Shown here in pieces: positions 51,401 through 54,400 of a DNA stretch of 64,000 bases; positions within the stretch are counted from its first letter, which is position 1; each line of letters starts with the position of its first letter. The position numbers and the translations under genes are program-made. Under the pieces are notes generated by a model. It saw only the letters and a program-made list of their open reading frames with translations, had not been told where the DNA came from and ran no database searches. The DNA lies in the NCBI GenBank assembly GCA_942486035.1, contig CALNXK010000037.1:2256001-2320000 (forward strand). Direction: 5' to 3'. This DNA is from Porites lobata (Eukaryota; Cnidaria; Anthozoa; Scleractinia; Poritidae).

Positions 51401-54400
51401 ATTTTGTTCTTTCAACACATTCCTAATGTGTAGGGTCAACAATACATTTACATCGTACTTGTACAATTCATTAGTGTGAAAACTATAATCATTGTCTTGT
51501 CTTGTCTACATGTAGCTTAAAAGTTATCAGATTTCCGTTATTGAAATTTAAGAACATCCGTAACAACACTTCCAGGCTGAAACTAGCCAGAAAATAAGAA
51601 CGGTTCGCGCTAAAATTGACAAATGGGTGTTATCATAAAAAATAGTGTAGATTACCCGCTATCTCATATTCCAGACAGCTGGCATTATTTTGTCATAGCC
51701 TGAACAGTAGTCTTGGTTGAGTGATGGTTATATTTAACAGATTATAAATAACCTTTGATTCCATTCCCCCAAAAACTTCACTTGCCTGTCGGGCAAGTTA
51801 AGAAGAGAATTCACTAACGCAATGGCAAAATCTTCCATCCCCGGGATATCAAACACTACTTTCTTCTCACACTGAACACATACCTTGGTCATCTCCAAAG
51901 AGTATTGTGTCTTCATTCATGGAATCAGTCTTCCATGGAATGTAGATCATACACTGCGGAGAATTTTCCATTGGTTTTATCTGGTAAATGGTCTGAAACA
52001 AAACAAGCAAATGCAATATTCATGTGATTAGCTTGGAGATCTAAAGAAAAGACATAAAAAACGTTTTACTTTATGACCCAGTTATACATTTATCTTGATC
52101 AATAGTGCTTTGCTAAAATCCCAGGCATTTCCCAGATTTCAGCTCAGAGCACTAGTACCTTATTTTTGTTCTTGGGCAAAAACCGTCGGGTTTTTTTCTC
52201 AAAACCAGTTCATTGTTTTTAAGAGTCTTATGTAAAATTCCAGGCTAGGAACCCTAGATTTCAGAAGTTCAGAGAACTGGGCTCCTTATATTTTCTTAAA
52301 GCACAGCCTTGATGACTGATCAAAAAATTTCTGGGGTGTTCAAAATATTTTAAACAGTTGTCAGAGTCCATGGGCCATACTTAATTCCTGTATTATTTTG
52401 GACATTTCCATGTGTGTATACATATTCTAGAAGTGAGTTAAAATCTGATTTCAACTAACCAACTGCTTTCTCTTTGCTCTGTAGTCCCATAAAGACAGGG
52501 CCCTTTCAGAAGTCACCTGAGAAATAAATGAATAATGTCTTTGTCTGAAATAAATTAATTTAATGATTTTTACATGTATAAACAATGTCAATCCCATCTA
52601 AACAAAAAATAGGTTGTAAATAATTTGACAATCATTCCAACTAAGATTTCTATAAGCAGCCAGATATGGTACATACCGCTATTCTCCTAAGACTTGGTAG
52701 AAAGCCACACCCTGTTACCCACGAAGACTCCTAAAAGGGAAAAAAATTAATGTTGACAATAAAGGTCACAAAGAATAGTAGAGTTTGACTCTCATAATGG
52801 CCCTGGCAGCTGAGCCAAAAACCAAACATACTACACATTTGGAAAACTTAAACTACATGCTCTTGCTGCTACTTAACTGAATCACTGTCACCTTATCACA
52901 TCAAATCTTATCTTATCTAAAAGTAATTATCACATAGGTTTCAATAACACCGCTAGCTGGATACCAGCTTTGTATCTTATGCAGCTTACACAGGGCCTCT
53001 CATTCATCCAGCAACAACTGCCTTCTGAGAGGTTATGTACAAGACTTAAGAAACCCTCTCCAACCCACAGTTGGCTGGAGTTTCCTACTTGTAGTAGGAG
53101 CACTCATGCCAGAAAAGTTGAAGGGTAGAGACCAGACTATTAGTGTGCTCCCCTGGTCCTCCAGGTTGGGGGTTGGGCTGAGGGCTGATAACTCTCTCCC
53201 ATAAAGCCCTGTTAATACAGAAACCAGAAGCAGAAGAAATTCAGTTAACAAAGAAACACTGTGACCAGTCCTCACAAAAGGAACAAATTGAGGACCATAC
53301 ATGTGGCAGCACACTGAGATGGGTGAAAACATAGTTGCAAACACAATTACATAATGATTTGTTGGTGCAGCTTAAATTTGTGTCACGATTTACTTACATT
53401 CAAGTCAACACAGGACTGAAGACGAAACTGTGAGAGAAAACAAGGAAAAACACTAACTTCAGTGAAAGGCATTGAAAATAATAATTAGTGGAAAACAGAC
53501 TGTCAATAAATAATTAAGAAGGCCTAGGATCTCTTCCCATTGACGTAGGTGGGTTAGAATCCCAGAGGCAAGGCCGTATGTGAGTTGAGTTTATTGTTAG
53601 TTTTTGCTATTTGTCTTTGAGCCATTTTTCGCACCTTAGAAACTCCAGTTACCCAGCCTCTGCAAAAAAGCATCAGTGCTATATTCCAGTTTGATTCAGA
53701 ACATGGTGGATGAAGAGCTATTTAGATGTGGACTGACTATAATCATAATTCTTTTGTTTATTATTTAAGACTGGTACATAAAAACACTTCTTGGATTAAT
53801 AAGAAGTAACACAGGTGAAACTTTTCTTGTGGCTGGGAATTCAAAACCAAATGACTTGTACATGTACAGCTGTATGTGACAGGATTGATTGCCGGGAGCT
53901 GGGGAGTTCCCCTGACTAGTATGAGTATAACCCCTTGAAGAAATTCATAAGGCCAGTATTTAAAAAGTTCAAATATCTATTCAAATGTTCTTAATAAAAG
54001 CATAGCCAGAAAAAAATTTTTAATAATGCTGACAGTTTCGATGACTGATAGCCATCATTATCAAAACTAAAAATGTCACAGGTGTCAGTAGCCCTAAATA
54101 GGCTTCTTTGCGTGTTTGTCGCAATTAACACCTCCAGAAGCCTATTCAGGGCTACTGACACCTGTGACGTTTTTAGTTTTGATAAAGGTAGCTGTCATTC
54201 ATCAAAACTGTCAGCAGCATGAGGATTTTTCTTTTGGGCTATGCTTTAACAAATTTGAAAAGAGAATAACCCCTGGCTACCTAAACAGGAAACATAAGGA
54301 AAACTGGACCAAAATTTTCATAGGTGATCAATTTGCTGCCTAATAAAATTATTGCATGTACCTGGAAACTTGAAATTTAAATAATATACTCCTGATGTAA

